Of a DNA stretch of 64,000 nt, positions 45,806 to 57,125 are shown piece by piece. Both the position numbers and the translations under genes were made by a program. The notes beneath the pieces were generated by a model. The model did not search any database, was not told the DNA's origin, and saw only the letters and a list, made by a program, of their open reading frames with translations. The stretch is from Pleurotus ostreatus/Saccharomyces cerevisiae fusant (Eukaryota > Opisthokonta), in contig JAMQCK010000081.1 of the NCBI GenBank assembly GCA_024196135.1, positions 1-64,000 on the forward strand, written 5' to 3'. Numbering within the stretch: the stretch's first letter is position 1; the number at the start of each line of letters is the position of its first letter.

Positions 45806-46935
45806 CTAGTCATGCCGGAACCTGCTCGCCTTCATGGATGGCAGGAGACCCAGTAGGCCGAAGAGCAGCATGTACGCCGCTGTTGCTGGGGGTGGGTCAG
45901 ATATAGTGATTGGAGGAGTCAAGAGACAAGGGGAATGCAGGGAACGTAGGGAAAATACTCGTGAGTGTGTCGGAAGAACGGAAGTACGTACCACCTATGA
46001 TGCCCTTCGTATACCCCAGATCCGACCAGACACAGAACGTTGCGGCGAGTGTTGACCATCCAAATGCGATGGACACTGTTAAGAGCTACACGAGGTGAGC
46101 AGGCTGGAAGGAACATAGGAGGGGAGAAGCGCACTGGTATAACCGTTGACAGCGTCCCATCCTGCTGCCACGAAGCGTACTGCGAGGTCGTTAGCCCTAA
46201 AACAACTGGATCCCGACTAGCCACGTACATTCATCTCGGAGCCCGTCATCCACGGCGCGATGAGGACGTACAAAAACAGCACGACCGTCACGAGCCCGAG
46301 CCCGACGCCAGCTAGAGCTGTTGTCCTCCCCCACCCCTCTACACTCTCCAGCAGTACCCTCCTAAACACCTCTCCCAGGTCTAGCCAGTATGCCGCCGCG
46401 CCCCCCGGCAAGATAAAGCGTAACTGCCGCAAAGTGTGCTGCGACCAGCTCGACGACGAGGTCCAGCCGTACTGTCTTCTCGGTACGCCCGAAGTATGGG
46501 AGGAGGCGGAGGTTGCGTGCATGGACATGGTCGCGACAGAGATAGTAGAGTTAAAGAGGTCGAGTGAAGGCAGAGTCGAAATCACGTCGAGAAGGGTACC
46601 ACGAAGCTCAGCGCCGCGCGCGGGGAGGTGGAAGTCGCGAGCAAGCACAAAACGGCCAATCACATGCTGATCGGAGTGCAACAAGCGCGCGTCGGGCCGC
46701 AGCTCCGTCGCGCCCACTCGCCTGCGCTCAATTGGTGGAAGCACTCTTATACCTCCATCTGCTCAGCCGCAGCTCTCACCCTCGGGTCTATTGAGTAACT
46801 GGAGCCTGAAGGCGCAAGCATGCGGGGTCAATGAGGAGCGGGGAAAGAGACTCGGGTAAGAAGACACGTTCCAGAGAACGACCGAAGATGCTCCTCTGGC
46901 CCTCTCGGTCTGCGTGGTGCTTTTATGCATACCAT
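45806..46935 (-). CDS. Three-pass membrane protein of unknown function
   Basis: Six exons: 46935-46868, 46798-46753, 46666-46229, 46179-46135, 46085-45995 and 45885-45806; 255 aa. The soluble N-half has SIDPRVRAAAEQMEHVIGRF, VLARDFHLPARGAELRG and LLDVISTLPSLDLFN. The first hydrophobic segment is ALAGVGLGLVTVVLFLYVLI, the second VSIAFGWSTLAATF, the third AAYMLLFGLLGLL. A basic tail follows. No family is recognised. The exon 1 choice is the weakest point: it uses a GTGTCT donor and a CCAG acceptor to reach a phase-correct ATG. Downstream exons are well supported. Confidence 0.65.
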
Positions 46936-47258
46936 AAGAAGATAGGGTGACTCTGATATCATACACATACTTGAGGCCACATTCGAGGGCTCAGGGACTC
47001 CCTCCTTGTTACTTAGGAGTCTGAGGGAGAGGCGTGTGACGCTGTCACAAGTTCAACTTCGTGACGATCGGCTTCCGGTCCGAGTCTGCCGAAGGCGTCG
47101 ATGACGCACGGGCGCTTATTCTCCACGTCCTTCCACGTTGACCTCGAATGTTACCTTTGTTCTCGACTATAACTTGCTTTTGACCCTCGCCAATCTCTGG
47201 ACGCAGAACTTTGAGTGCTATCGACTCTGGGCTCTACTGACCAGGCCAACCCTCGACG
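46936..47258. other. Short divergent promoter region
   Basis: About 320 bp between a minus-strand and a plus-strand gene. A signal-peptide exon for the downstream gene was looked for here and not found. Confidence 0.4.
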
Positions 47259-48399
47259 ATGGCTCGAGATCGCATCCTCCTCGAGAAGATCCCCGCGCTG
47301 ACGTTCTATGCGGGCGAAGAAACCGTCGCGCGGCGCTCTGATCCCATCCCGCAACTGACGTGCATTGGGAGGCCGTGCAAGATTTATCAGCCGGAGGTCA
47401 TACGGTGTACGAATATTGGGGGGACGGGGACGGAGGTGGAGTGGAAGGTGCGTTGGGATACGAAGTGAACTGGGTAAAGCGGAGACTGATCGAGTACGCC
47501 ACAGTGCGAGGCGGATCTACCGGAGGCTTTGAGGTTTGGGAGGGTGGAAGTGTCGTGCGAGGTACGTTGACAGAATTCACGCATATGAACCGTCTGCTAA
47601 CTGATTTACTTGCAGGGCTACTCGCGACCGGGCGATCCCTACGTCCTTAAAGGATCATGCGGGTTGCAATACAAGCTGGTGCAAGTACCGGGCACCTTAA
47701 GGAACGAAGATGAGAGCTGGACAGACCAATGGGACTCCTTGAGTGGATGTAAGCACAGTCATCTGCCTTTCCCTCTCCCTCTCCCCTCACTGACCTCTCA
47801 TCCGCTCAGCCACCGACATCCTCACCATCCTCTTCAACATCGTCTGGTTCGGCCTCCTGATCTGGATTCTGTACGGCATCATCTCCTCCTGCTTCCGCGG
47901 AAGACAAGCCGGCGCTGGCGCACAACGACCTGGTGGCAATCCAGGAGGTGGCGGAGGCGGCCCCGGCGGCTGGTTTCCCCACTTCGACGACGCCCCCGAC
48001 CCGAACCGCTTCGACACGCCACCGCCGTACTCTAAATACCCCTCCTCCGCCTCAGGCATCCCCCAACAACCAGCCGGCGCCCCGGGCTGGGGCTCCTTCC
48101 TCACGGGCGCTGCTGTTGGGGGGCTGGCGTCGCAGCTGTGGAATCGAAGGGGTCAGGAGCAGAGGGCGAGGGAGTGGGACTGGGAGAGGGAGCGCGTGCA
48201 GGTGCCGAGAGGGGGTGGGCTGTTTGGCGCCCCGTCAAGGGGAAGCGCGTACGGAAGCAGGAGAAGTGGCGGAGGAGGACTTTTTGGGGGTGGCGGGTAT
48301 GGAAGGGGTAGACGCTTCGACGCGGACGACCGAGGCGAGGGCTCGTCGACGGGCGCGATGCGGTCGAGTATGGGGATGGGAGGGTCGAGTGTGCGATGA
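47259..48399 (+). CDS. SARAF/TMEM66-family ER membrane protein
   Basis: Exons 47259-47447, 47505-47561, 47616-47748 and 47810-48399; 322 aa. The lumenal part shows KIPALTFYAGE, ARRSDPIPQLTCIG, YQPEVIRCTN, VEWKCEADLP and VEVSCEGYSRPGDPYVLKGS. These are signature features of the store-operated calcium entry regulator SARAF, including its paired Cys. One membrane helix follows (ILTILFNIVWFGLLIWILYG). The long Gly-, Pro- and Arg-rich cytosolic tail carries GWFPHFDD and GWGSFLTGAAVGGLA. Animal SARAF sits in the ER and slows STIM-driven calcium entry; fungi lack an obvious STIM, so the role here is open. No signal peptide precedes MARDRILLEK, so either an upstream exon was missed or the start is unusual. 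Confidence 0.85.
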
Positions 48400-49239
48400 T
48401 TGGAGGCCGTCCAATCTGGGTTCTGGGAAACGGGACGTCGTGATTGGGGATCGTACAGGACTGAGTTCAAGGTCTGAAGGAAGGTCGACTTGGGAGCTGG
48501 GAGTTACTCGTTCGGGCACCTCGGCCTGCTATTGTGCACGGACACGGACATTCTACTCGTCGAGCGCCAAGACGGACCTACAAGGAGAACTCCAGGTGAA
48601 TTCGTGGAGGGATGGGAAGGGCGAACGGATGCACGACTTCACAGCTCAGGGGACCGCGTCCTTGATAGGCTCTGGCTCGCGAAGGCGGGCTCCCGCGACT
48701 GAATGCTCGACGACACCACGACGTCCTTCTCGCCAATTCACGGCTCCCCTTCGCAAAGACAAGAACTCCTTTTAGCATCGAACGTGTAGGGTTGACTTGG
48801 GAGCCTCTGTAGGGTGAACATAGTCGATGGACTTCAGAAAGTGTATTATGTGTACGTCTATACTATATCCTCGGTTGTTTGTCGGTTAGCTGTATTTTCT
48901 AGGTGCGAAGGTGCGAAGGGCTGGAAGCGAACCTGTCGGTCTCGGTAGTCTGCTGCTCGTTGAGGCTTCTCAGAAGACGAACAAAGCCGCATTCCCATTG
49001 AATTGGCTAGATGGAGGCTACGAACGTTTTGCCACCAATTCCTCCTCGGTGGACCCTCGACGCCTCGACCTTGACCGTGAAGGTAGGCCTCATCAGGAGC
49101 TCGCAGTCGACCTGGACCAGAAGAAGCGCTACATGATCACCTGATGGCCCAATGCTCTCTGATCACCGTCGTTACACGCGCCGTCCAGACTCACCTCCAG
49201 TGCCGACCTTATCCCTTTTCGCCGCACGCGTTGCCCTCC

Positions 49240-49302
49240 GCATGATGCCCTTCCTCCCGCGCATGATGCCCCTCCTTCCGCGCATGATGAACCTGGCCCG
49301 TC
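49240..49302. repeat. Three 21-bp tandem units
   Basis: CATGATG recurs at 49241, 49262 and 49283. In one frame the units read MMPFLPR, MMPLLPR and MMNLARR inside a 69-codon open frame (49152-49361). The stop of that frame overlaps the TATA element of the downstream gene. Confidence 0.65.
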
Positions 49303-49356
49303 GCCTGCTGAACCTCGGGGATTCTGTTCGCGATGGTTTCCCCGACTCGCCGCACA

Positions 49357-49361
49357 TATAA
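49357..49361 (+). promoter_or_regulatory. TATA-like element of the endoglucanase gene
   Basis: ACATATAATG context, about 115 nt upstream of the ATG at 49475. Confidence 0.45.
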
Positions 49362-49474
49362 TGAGGGGCGCGGTGTGCAGGGCTTTCTCATTCCTTGCGG
49401 TCTCCCATCTTATATCTTCCCACTTTCCCTCTTCACTCCCTAAACAAGGTCACCGACCAGCGTCAGGCTTCACC

Positions 49475-50905
49475 ATGCACGCTGCCATGACGCGTTTTTC
49501 TGTCCTCATGGCAATGGCGGCGGCGCCCGCCTTTGCCGCGGTCGCTGCGACGCCTGCTTCAGCGTCCAGCGCACCACAGAATCAGGCGCCCTCATCGACC
49601 GCGACTGCGCCTGCCGCGACCGCTTCGTCCGCCGCCGCTGAGTGCTCTGGTGCGACGAAGTTCGACTACTTCGGTGTGAACGAGTGCGTGCAGTTCTCTG
49701 CCCATCCTCTTAACCGTCCACTCACCTTGCGCTCGCAGATCCTGCGCCGAATTCGGCAACCAAAACATCCCAGGCGTGAAGAACACCGACTACACCTGGC
49801 CAAGCCCCAGCAGCATCGACTACTTCATTCAGGATGGCCTGAACACCTTCCGTGTCCCCTTTCTCCTCGAGCGTCTTGCGCCGCCCGCCTCTGGAATTAC
49901 GGGCAGCTTTGACTCGACGTATCTGGCCGACTTGCAGAGCACGGTGGAATATATCACCGGCAAGGGAGGTTACGCGGTTATTGAGCGTGAGTGCTGGAGG
50001 TGGTGGGAGGTGGGGAAGTAGGCTGATCGAGGTTGCAGCGCATAACTTTATGATCTACAACGGGTCGACGATCAACTCGCCTGATGAGTGAGTGGTACAG
50101 TTTACAGCCGAGAGGATAATCTACTGACTTACTACCCCAGGTTCGCGTCTTGTAAGCAGCATAATCTACTTCTCAGAGCAAAAAGCTGACCAATCTCGAA
50201 ATACAGTCTGGACAAACCTCGCCACCCTCTTCGTGAGTCTTGTCGAACGATCATACGTCCGACTCGGCGGCTCACTTTACTGCAGATCGACAACACCAAT
50301 GTCATCTTCGACCTCATGAACGAGCCGCACGACATCGATGCCTCCGTTGTCTACGAGCACATGCAGGCCGCTGTCGATGCCATCCGCGCTGCCGGTGCCA
50401 CCCAGCAGCTCATCCTCGTCGAGGGCACCTGTAAGCCTCTTTCGCCTTCTTCACCCTCCCCCTTCACTCACCTCCCCCTCCAGCCTGGACGGGCGCCTGG
50501 ACCTGGACCACGTCCGGCAACTCAGACGCCTTCGCCGCGCTCACCGACCCCAACGACAACATCGCCATCGAGATGCATCAGTACCTCGACTCCGACGGCT
50601 CGGGCACCAACGAGACCTGCGTCTCCGCAACGATCGGCTCCGAGCGCCTCCAGGCCGCCACCGAATGGCTCAAGGCGAACAACCAGCGCGGCTTCCTCGG
50701 CGAGATGGGCGCGGGCTCGAACGCGGACTGCATCTCCGCGGTGAGCGACGCGCTGTGCTACCTGCAGCAGCAGGAGGGCACGTGGATCGGCGCGCTGTGG
50801 TGGGCGGCGGGCCCGTGGTGGGGCGACTACTTCACATCGATTGAGCCGCCTAGTGGCATAGCGCTGTCGGATATCTACCCGCAGGCGATTCTGCCGTTTG
50901 CGTAG
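49475..50905 (+). CDS. GH5 endo-beta-1,4-glucanase without cellulose-binding module
   Basis: Seven exons: 49475-49683, 49739-49986, 50039-50087, 50141-50151 (11 nt), 50207-50232, 50286-50430 and 50484-50905; 369 aa. A signal peptide (about 20-25 residues, MTRFSVLMAMAAAPAFA) precedes an Ala/Ser/Thr linker, then the TIM barrel. Barrel landmarks are DYFGVNES, NTFRVPFLLERL, YAVIEPHNFMIYNG, the acid/base Glu in FDLMNEPHD, EMHQYLDSDGSGT and the nucleophile Glu in RGFLGEMGAGSN. The layout fits subfamily 5 secreted cellulases. The usual N-terminal CBM1 is absent, although the linker that normally joins it is still there. The protein should cut cellulose internally outside the cell. Confidence 0.92.
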
Positions 50906-51381
50906 GTGGTGGTTGGGAAAAGATCTGGGTAAAATCAGTGTTGTACTATCTCTCGGGAATGAAGATACCTGTATGCGCATTGGCTTGAGCGCACTAGAAG
51001 ATATCAGCTTTGCGTGGCCCATCGGCCATGCTGTTCAAGACCCAGGAAGGCGTCTTGGAAGTTTGCTACAGACTCGTGCGCTGTCGCCCCATATGTGGTC
51101 ACCTTGGTCGTCTATAAACATTGTGTGTGTCATCAGGGTTGCTACAGAGCTCGCTCGTGGATGTGCGTCATCCGCGGGTACATCATAAATATGCTACATA
51201 AATGCGCCCAACTCTAGGTGGTGGAAGGGACGGGTGCTCGGTCGAGTCGCGCGGTCAGGATAAAGGCCAGAAGCCAAGAGCGACGAAGCAGCTCAGAGGC
51301 CAGGAGAGTCCGGGAAGACCATGAGTCGACGAGGATCAAGAACAAGCACAGCCGTAGAGGGTTGACGTTACGAATTCGACC
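50906..51381. other. Convergent intergenic region between the two GH5 genes
   Basis: About 480 bp between the stop codons of two convergent glycosidase genes. Nothing specific was recognised. Confidence 0.45.
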
Positions 51382-53354
51382 TCAAGAGCAGATGTTTGGG
51401 TAGAGCCTGTCGTCCGGGTCAGACGGAATCCAGCCGCCTTCTAATCCTTTCTGATAGCTCCCTGCAAAGCCTGTTAGCCACGGATTGTCAGTGGAATCAA
51501 GAGCAACGTACAGTCATCCGAGTTCTCCGCCTAAAAAGGTTGCATCAGAAAGACCTGCGAAGGGAAAAAAGGCGAGGAACACACCTTCCACGTCCACATC
51601 ACCCACCCTGACACGGCCTCGCCGATGTCGACCTGGACTTCCCAGTACCTGCAATGGTATATCCCGTCAGTGCCTCAACCTCACCCGGCAAAGACCAAGC
51701 CACCCACTTCCTCAAGAAGTCCTTGTAGTCGTCCGAGAACCCACTATAGCTCCCCGTGTAGTTCCCGCATTGATTGAAGTACTGCCCAGTACCGTCCGTC
51801 GTGTACGTGTTGTCCCATCGCGCGCCGACGCCGCGCCCGTTGAGCCACTTCGTGCAGTCTGTGGGTGCGGTGGACCACTCGCCGACGACGGTCCAGATGT
51901 TGCTGGATGCGTAGCCCGTGAGCTCGGTCTTCTTGGTGCAGGCGAACTGGGAGAGGGTCGGTAAATGAACAGAAGATTGCGAGTTGGGTATCGAATACCT
52001 CAATATGCTCATCGTTTGACCGCGCGAGCTCGTCGTTGCTGAAGATCTGGTACATGTGCTGGACGAGCGAGGGCCTATCAGCAACCTCACCGCGGACATA
52101 ATTTGGCAGACTGCTCACGTAGTCCATGATCACCCCCTGTGCATCCCCAGATCCCAAGAACCCGTCCCACGAGTTCACACCCAGGAACGCATCCCCAATC
52201 ATCACCTTGATATCGTCCCCCGCCGTATTCCTCACCACATCATACCCATCCTCAAAAAACCCACGAATCGCCTGCGCCCAATCATCCCCCCGGAAGCCCG
52301 CGCCCTCATTCAACAACTCCAGCACGTCGACCATGCCCCCAATGTTCTCCGCCAGGAAGCGCACAAGGTCGAGCGTGCGCTGCACGTTCTCGTTGTCGCC
52401 GCCGGAGACGAATTGGGGGTTGCCCGTGCGCTGCCCGGAGTTGTCGTAGCCGTTCTGCGAGCCGGGGGCGCCGTGGACGTCGACGATGCAGCGGACGCCG
52501 TGCGCGCGGGCCCAGTTGAGGCCGCGGAGGAGGTAGGGCCAGGCGCCGTCGAGGTAGGGGGAGATGGAGGTGCTGTAGTTGGTGTCGGCGGAGGTGATGG
52601 GGACAGACCAGTAGCCGAGGGGTATGCTGGGAAGGATCAGTGGGGGAGACGGGTAATGTAACCAAGGACGGCGCACCGAACATGGGTGAGGCCGGCTGCT
52701 GCGATGTCCTTGAAGTCTTGTTCCGTGATCCACTGCAAGAGTTTGAGCACGAGGGGAATGGATATCTGAGCTGCGCGGCCTACCGTTTCCCAGTGGTTCT
52801 GCGCAGAGTTAGCAATATGAATATCTGAATGGAATGCGCACGCACCTTGAGCATTTTCCGTGCATCGTCCTCGTCCATCAGTTGTCCCAGCGTGTATTCG
52901 TCTACGATGTCGTCGTTCCCAGTTTCTTCGAAGAAGCTTGGCGTAATCCACGGCTACACTTACCCATCAGCACACCACATCCCCCACTACATCCTCAAGC
53001 CACTTCCCACTCACCTCAAGGACCAGCCATCCGCCGCTGTGGCGCCACACAACACTGAATGAGCATCTGCTCCCGCCCGATCACTTCACCCACTCACAGA
53101 TTCACCCCGCGTATCGGGTCACTGCCATACTTGAACGCCGGCAGCGCGCTCGCAGACGCGGAGGGGGCCGTCCCCGAGCCCGTGGCGGTCGCCGTCGCCC
53201 CACCAGACGAGGTCTGCGTCCCATTATCCCCGACGCCCGAGAAAGGCACCTGCACGCCGTTCTCAACGGCGCGCAGCTGGCACTGCGCCGCGGCGACGAC
53301 GGTCGCGCCTGCCACTAAACAAAGAGCCGCGAAGGAGAGACGGAGATGGTTCAT
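51382..53354 (-). CDS. GH5 exo-beta-1,3-glucanase (glucan 1,3-beta-glucosidase)
   Basis: Ten exons, minus strand: 53354-53098, 53036-53015 (22 nt), 52953-52846, 52798-52784 (15 nt), 52732-52677, 52626-51999, 51946-51708, 51648-51585, 51530-51512 (19 nt) and 51461-51382; 495 aa. A signal peptide (LRLSFAALCLVAGATVVAAA) is followed by a Ser/Thr/Ala linker and [20 protein letters not shown]. Further motifs are HVRIPLGYWSV, VDVHGAPGSQNGYDNSG, the acid/base Glu in LELLNEGAGF, and the nucleophile Glu in VVGEWSTAPTDC. The C-terminus is GWVMWTWKAENSDDWSYQ, then IPSDPDDRLYPNIC. These match the fungal ExgA/Exg1 group that trims beta-1,3-glucan in the cell wall. It should be secreted or wall-associated. 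Three exons under 23 nt all keep conserved residues in frame. Confidence 0.92.
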
Positions 53355-53696
53355 GAGAGTGGGAGGGAAGGGGAGGGTGCGAGGGCCATGAACGTTTAGG
53401 TGAAGAAGTAAGGTGACGGCGTTATGTGGCAAGGGTTTGATCGCCACTAGCGCCGGGGGCACGAGATGGACATGAGGTCAGCGACGTAAAGGGACGGACT
53501 TTGCATCCTTCGTGCGATGGTCGCGAGGATGAGGGGCGGGCACGCTGGGAGAGATAGGGCTGTTTCGCTGTTGTACAGCCTGCGCTAAGCTAATCGACAT
53601 GATTATCTTTCCAGTGTCGATCCCAGGATCGTCCGTCCCCCCGGTCCGCCATCTGCCCTGGAGTACCCTCTGTTGCTACCTCCAAGCCCTTCTCAA
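53355..53696. other. Short promoter/terminator region
   Basis: About 340 bp, with the exo-glucanase promoter and the 3' region of the next minus-strand gene. No clear element. Confidence 0.4.
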
Positions 53697-56532
53697 CTAC
53701 CTCCACACCACCTCTAAACCTTCCCGTGCCGTCGTACTCCGCGATTGCAACCGTCGGACGCTGTGCATGACGAAGGATGGCGACGAGGACTGGATGGAAT
53801 CAGACGAAGGGTCGGTCGCAGGCTGAGCAGGCGGTGGTTGCTTTCGAATCGCAGGTAGTACATGACTTTGTGTCGCAGTCACGGCGTCCTCTCGAAGTGA
53901 ACGAGAAGTGTCGTCGGGGAAAGAGTCGCCAGCTTGCGAAGATTCAGAAAGGGGAAAAGACATGAGAGAAGCCGTTGTCGGTAGCGGAGAATACGAGGTG
54001 GTAGCCTGAGCAGGCGGAGGTCCCAGATCTATAGCGGGCGAAGACGATAAAGCAGGAAGGGAAGACAGCGCAGAACGAGCAGCAGCAGCCAGGAGGGGAG
54101 AAGACGAGCAGAGGTCGATGCAGACTCGGTCTTCTGTCTGACGAGGTGGATGCGAAGGAGGTTGAGAGGAATGCGGAGAGCGAGATCGCGAACCAATCGG
54201 CGAGTGAGCAAGAGGCGAGTCAATTGGAGATGCACGCGAAGGACGAGGAGAGCGAGAACGAGGGAATACCGGAGAGTGCACTGTAGTGGGTGTTGGTGAC
54301 CGAGAGACAGGTACGTTGACCGGCTGCGAGAGAATCGCGATGGCAGGGCGGGCACTAGGGACTTCCGAAGAACGAGCGCCAGACGTGAACGGCGCCAGCA
54401 TAGACGTTATCGGAGGTTGGTACGAGCGAGTCTTGCTCTGTCGAGTAGAGGACATCCTGAGGCGCGTAGAGGACGTACCGCCGTTGCTTCGTTGGGGCGT
54501 ATCGCCGCTGCTTCGTTGGGACGTATCGTTCCGTGCACTTGTCGGACCGACAACCGACTTCCGTCCCGCAGTCGTCCTCGCACTTCGCGCAGAAGCCGTA
54601 CTCGTCTTCGCTGTCCGCTCAGACGCCTCACTAGCCCTCTTCCTCGTCCGCGCCCCACCATCAGGCGTCCGCCACACCCCAGTCGCCGCATCGACTAGCT
54701 GCGACGCCGTGCGCACCGTCTCCGCGAGGCGGTCGTGGAAGGCGGCGAGGGGCTTCAGGGGCTTGGTGCTGGAAGGGTGGGTCTTCGTGCTGGACGGATG
54801 GGGGGTCTGAGCGGTAGACGGGAGGGTGGTCTGAGCGGTAGACGGGCGGGTTCTGTAGGCGTTGATGCGAAGAGATGTCCTGGTGGTAGTGGAGATGGGC
54901 GTCTTGAAGGCAGAGAATGGAGCTGGCTCCGCACCGGAGCGCAGCACTGGCTTCGAGCTGGAGGAAAGGGTGTGTATTGAAGTCGACGGAAGAGCATCCT
55001 TGGTGGTCAAAGGAAGGGCCGTTCTCGTAGCAGCATCGGGCGAGAACGGCGGGGCGGAGCCAGCGTGCAAGGCGCTTGCTACGTTGACGGGATCTGAGGA
55101 TCCAGTTGTGCTGTTGAGTTCAGGATCGTGAACCTCGCTGCAACCGCTCTGCGTGTCTGCAGCACGAGGAAGGCCGCCGGAACCAAGTAGCCGGTCGCGA
55201 ACGCTGGTCATGCAGAAAGCCGGTGCTGGAGACGAAGCACGGCCTGGATCAGGCAGAGTCGAGGGCGCTGGCGGCACATTCCTCGTTAGGACCGACACAA
55301 ATGTGAGCGATGCCGGTCCTGCGATTAGTACGTCCCTACGAAGATATACATCAGCGAGTAACACTGGATATATGCGCGCACACACGCACCTTTTCCTTGT
55401 CATTCGACGGCCTGGCCGTCCAGTCGCAAGCTTGGTTTTCGCCCCTACGACGGACTCCTCCAGCGGCACCAGCTTCAACGGCATAGTGTCCGCCAACTGC
55501 GCAGGTTGTTTCCTATGCGGTTTCTTGCCCGGAGGCGGTAGGATTGAGTCCGTAGCACAGCTTGAGAAGTAGGCTTTCGGGAGGATCGGCGGAGCGTGGG
55601 TGCGCCACTTGGGGCGGTATCTCGGCTTGGCTACAGCGGTAGGACGAGACGGTGATGCAGCGGCAGCCCGAGACAACGAGGTAGCTGCAGAGCGAGAGGG
55701 GGAAGCAGCGGCAGCGGCCCTTTGAGCCGCAGCCCGAAAGTGGGAGATCGACCTCTCGAAAGTGGTACGTCGTCTGGGGTCGACAAGGTGGCCGGTCTTC
55801 CTCGGTCGTTTGGGAGGCTTGCTGTTGCCATTTGCGGCAACGAAGGTCAGGGGTATGCGAGGAGGCGTAGTCGGTAGTTCGGGTTCGACGGGGACGGTGC
55901 CGCCACATTCTAGGGCCGACATGGTAAGTCGATGCGAGAGGGATTTCTTCTTGCGAGGTGGAGCAGCGACAGAAGGAGAACCGGGCGGAGAGCTGGCGAG
56001 GCGTGCGAGAGGCTCGTCATCATCGTTGTTGACGGCTTCACCCTGCTGGTCTTCTGCTTCGTCGGCGTCGTCCTCTGGAGGCGCATAGTCAGGGTCGATC
56101 TCCGCAAAGTGTACACGTCGACGCTTGTGTCTTCCACGATAAGTCGTCGTCCTCGCCGCAGAGCTTCGTTGTAGGAAAGCTTCAATAGTCAGAGGGTCCG
56201 AGTCCTTGGGCGAAGCAAGCTCGTCGATGAGAGGCCCGTCGTCTTCAATAGCAATCGAAGAATCGTCCTTCTCCGCGGTCTCGTCCGAAGCAGCGGCTCC
56301 AATATGGGCAATTGGCGGACATGAGGGGGACCGAGAGGTACGAGTAGAGTGGTCACGTCGAGAGCTTCTCAGGTTGTACGTGCGCTGCGACGGACTTGGA
56401 CTCGTGTCGAAAATGCAGGAAGGCTCGACGGTGATGGAGCGCTTGCGCTTCCTTCGCGTCTGTCCTTGAGGTAAGCATAGCATATACCCAGTTCCCCGTC
56501 TATTCCAAGCAGCTCACAGCGCTCTCGAGCAT
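53697..56532 (-). CDS. Large disordered basic protein, probably nuclear
   Basis: Preferred model: exons 56532-56518, 56459-55390 and 55335-53697, 907 aa. A start at 56483 without the first intron is also possible. The whole protein is Ser/Thr/Pro/Arg-rich. Only short ordered-looking segments occur: TRRKRKRSI, TYNLRSSRRD, DPLTIEAFLQRSSAA, GRHKRRRVHFAEIDPDY, KPRYRPKWRTHAPPILPKAY and KPLAAFHDRLAETVRTA. Several Lys/Arg clusters fit nuclear localisation. Acidic stretches (EDDADEAEDQQ, NNDDDEP) alternate with basic ones. No domain is recognised and I cannot assign a function. The long uninterrupted frame on this strand, plus a phase-correct 54-nt intron, favours a real gene over its antisense frames. 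Confidence 0.65.
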
Positions 56533-57125
56533 CCTGGCGACCTGGGCGGTGACAGCGATGAGGAGGCTCACATGAAGGAAGAGGCCAAGACCGGATTGAT
56601 CCCGAGGATCGGACCGGAAGTAAACTCGAAACAAGGGATTCCTTTCGGGGATAGCTTTATGACTTCATTGTCGAACTTTGAGCACGCCTTGCGGGGAGGC
56701 GTGCCCGCTGGAGGACCACACCGACTGGGCTTCCCATGCAGAAATGTGCCGATGATTGACTTTCACTATACATTTGAGTACTGGAAGCTTCGTTCACGTT
56801 CGCTGCATGACCTGAAGACGCTTGAGCCCTGCTTTCCAAACTCTCCCCTCTGTTTCGCCTAGACTTCTGCCCACGAACTTCTCCAATGCAACCCTCAGCC
56901 AATCCCCTCCTCGCCGCTATCAATCGCGCTCGGCAGCGGGCTTAGTGGAGGCCCCAATAATCTGGTGCATTACGCTAATTCACGTGGAGATCAGCAGCCC
57001 GCCGTGACGTCAGGCCCCAGTCATGCCTGCGCTCATAAAGCGCGGCGGCGAATGTGCGCGTCCCATCTTGCCTCTTTCCTCCGCATACACCTCATTCCAC
57101 GACCAGCACAACACACCAGACGATC
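56533..57125. other. Divergent promoter region
   Basis: About 590 bp between divergently transcribed genes. No TATA box or RNA gene was recognised. Confidence 0.45.

Larger units (their letters stand above)
48400..49474. other. Intergenic region with 21-bp tandem repeat and endoglucanase promoter
   Basis: About 1.1 kb. It contains three 21-bp units around 49240-49300 and a TATA-like element at 49357. No supported gene. Confidence 0.5.

Noticed and set aside
54286..55572. Long plus-strand frames opposite the disordered protein
   Set aside because: Antisense shadows; the minus-strand frame is longer, has a phase-correct intron and fits the Lys/Arg-rich islands.
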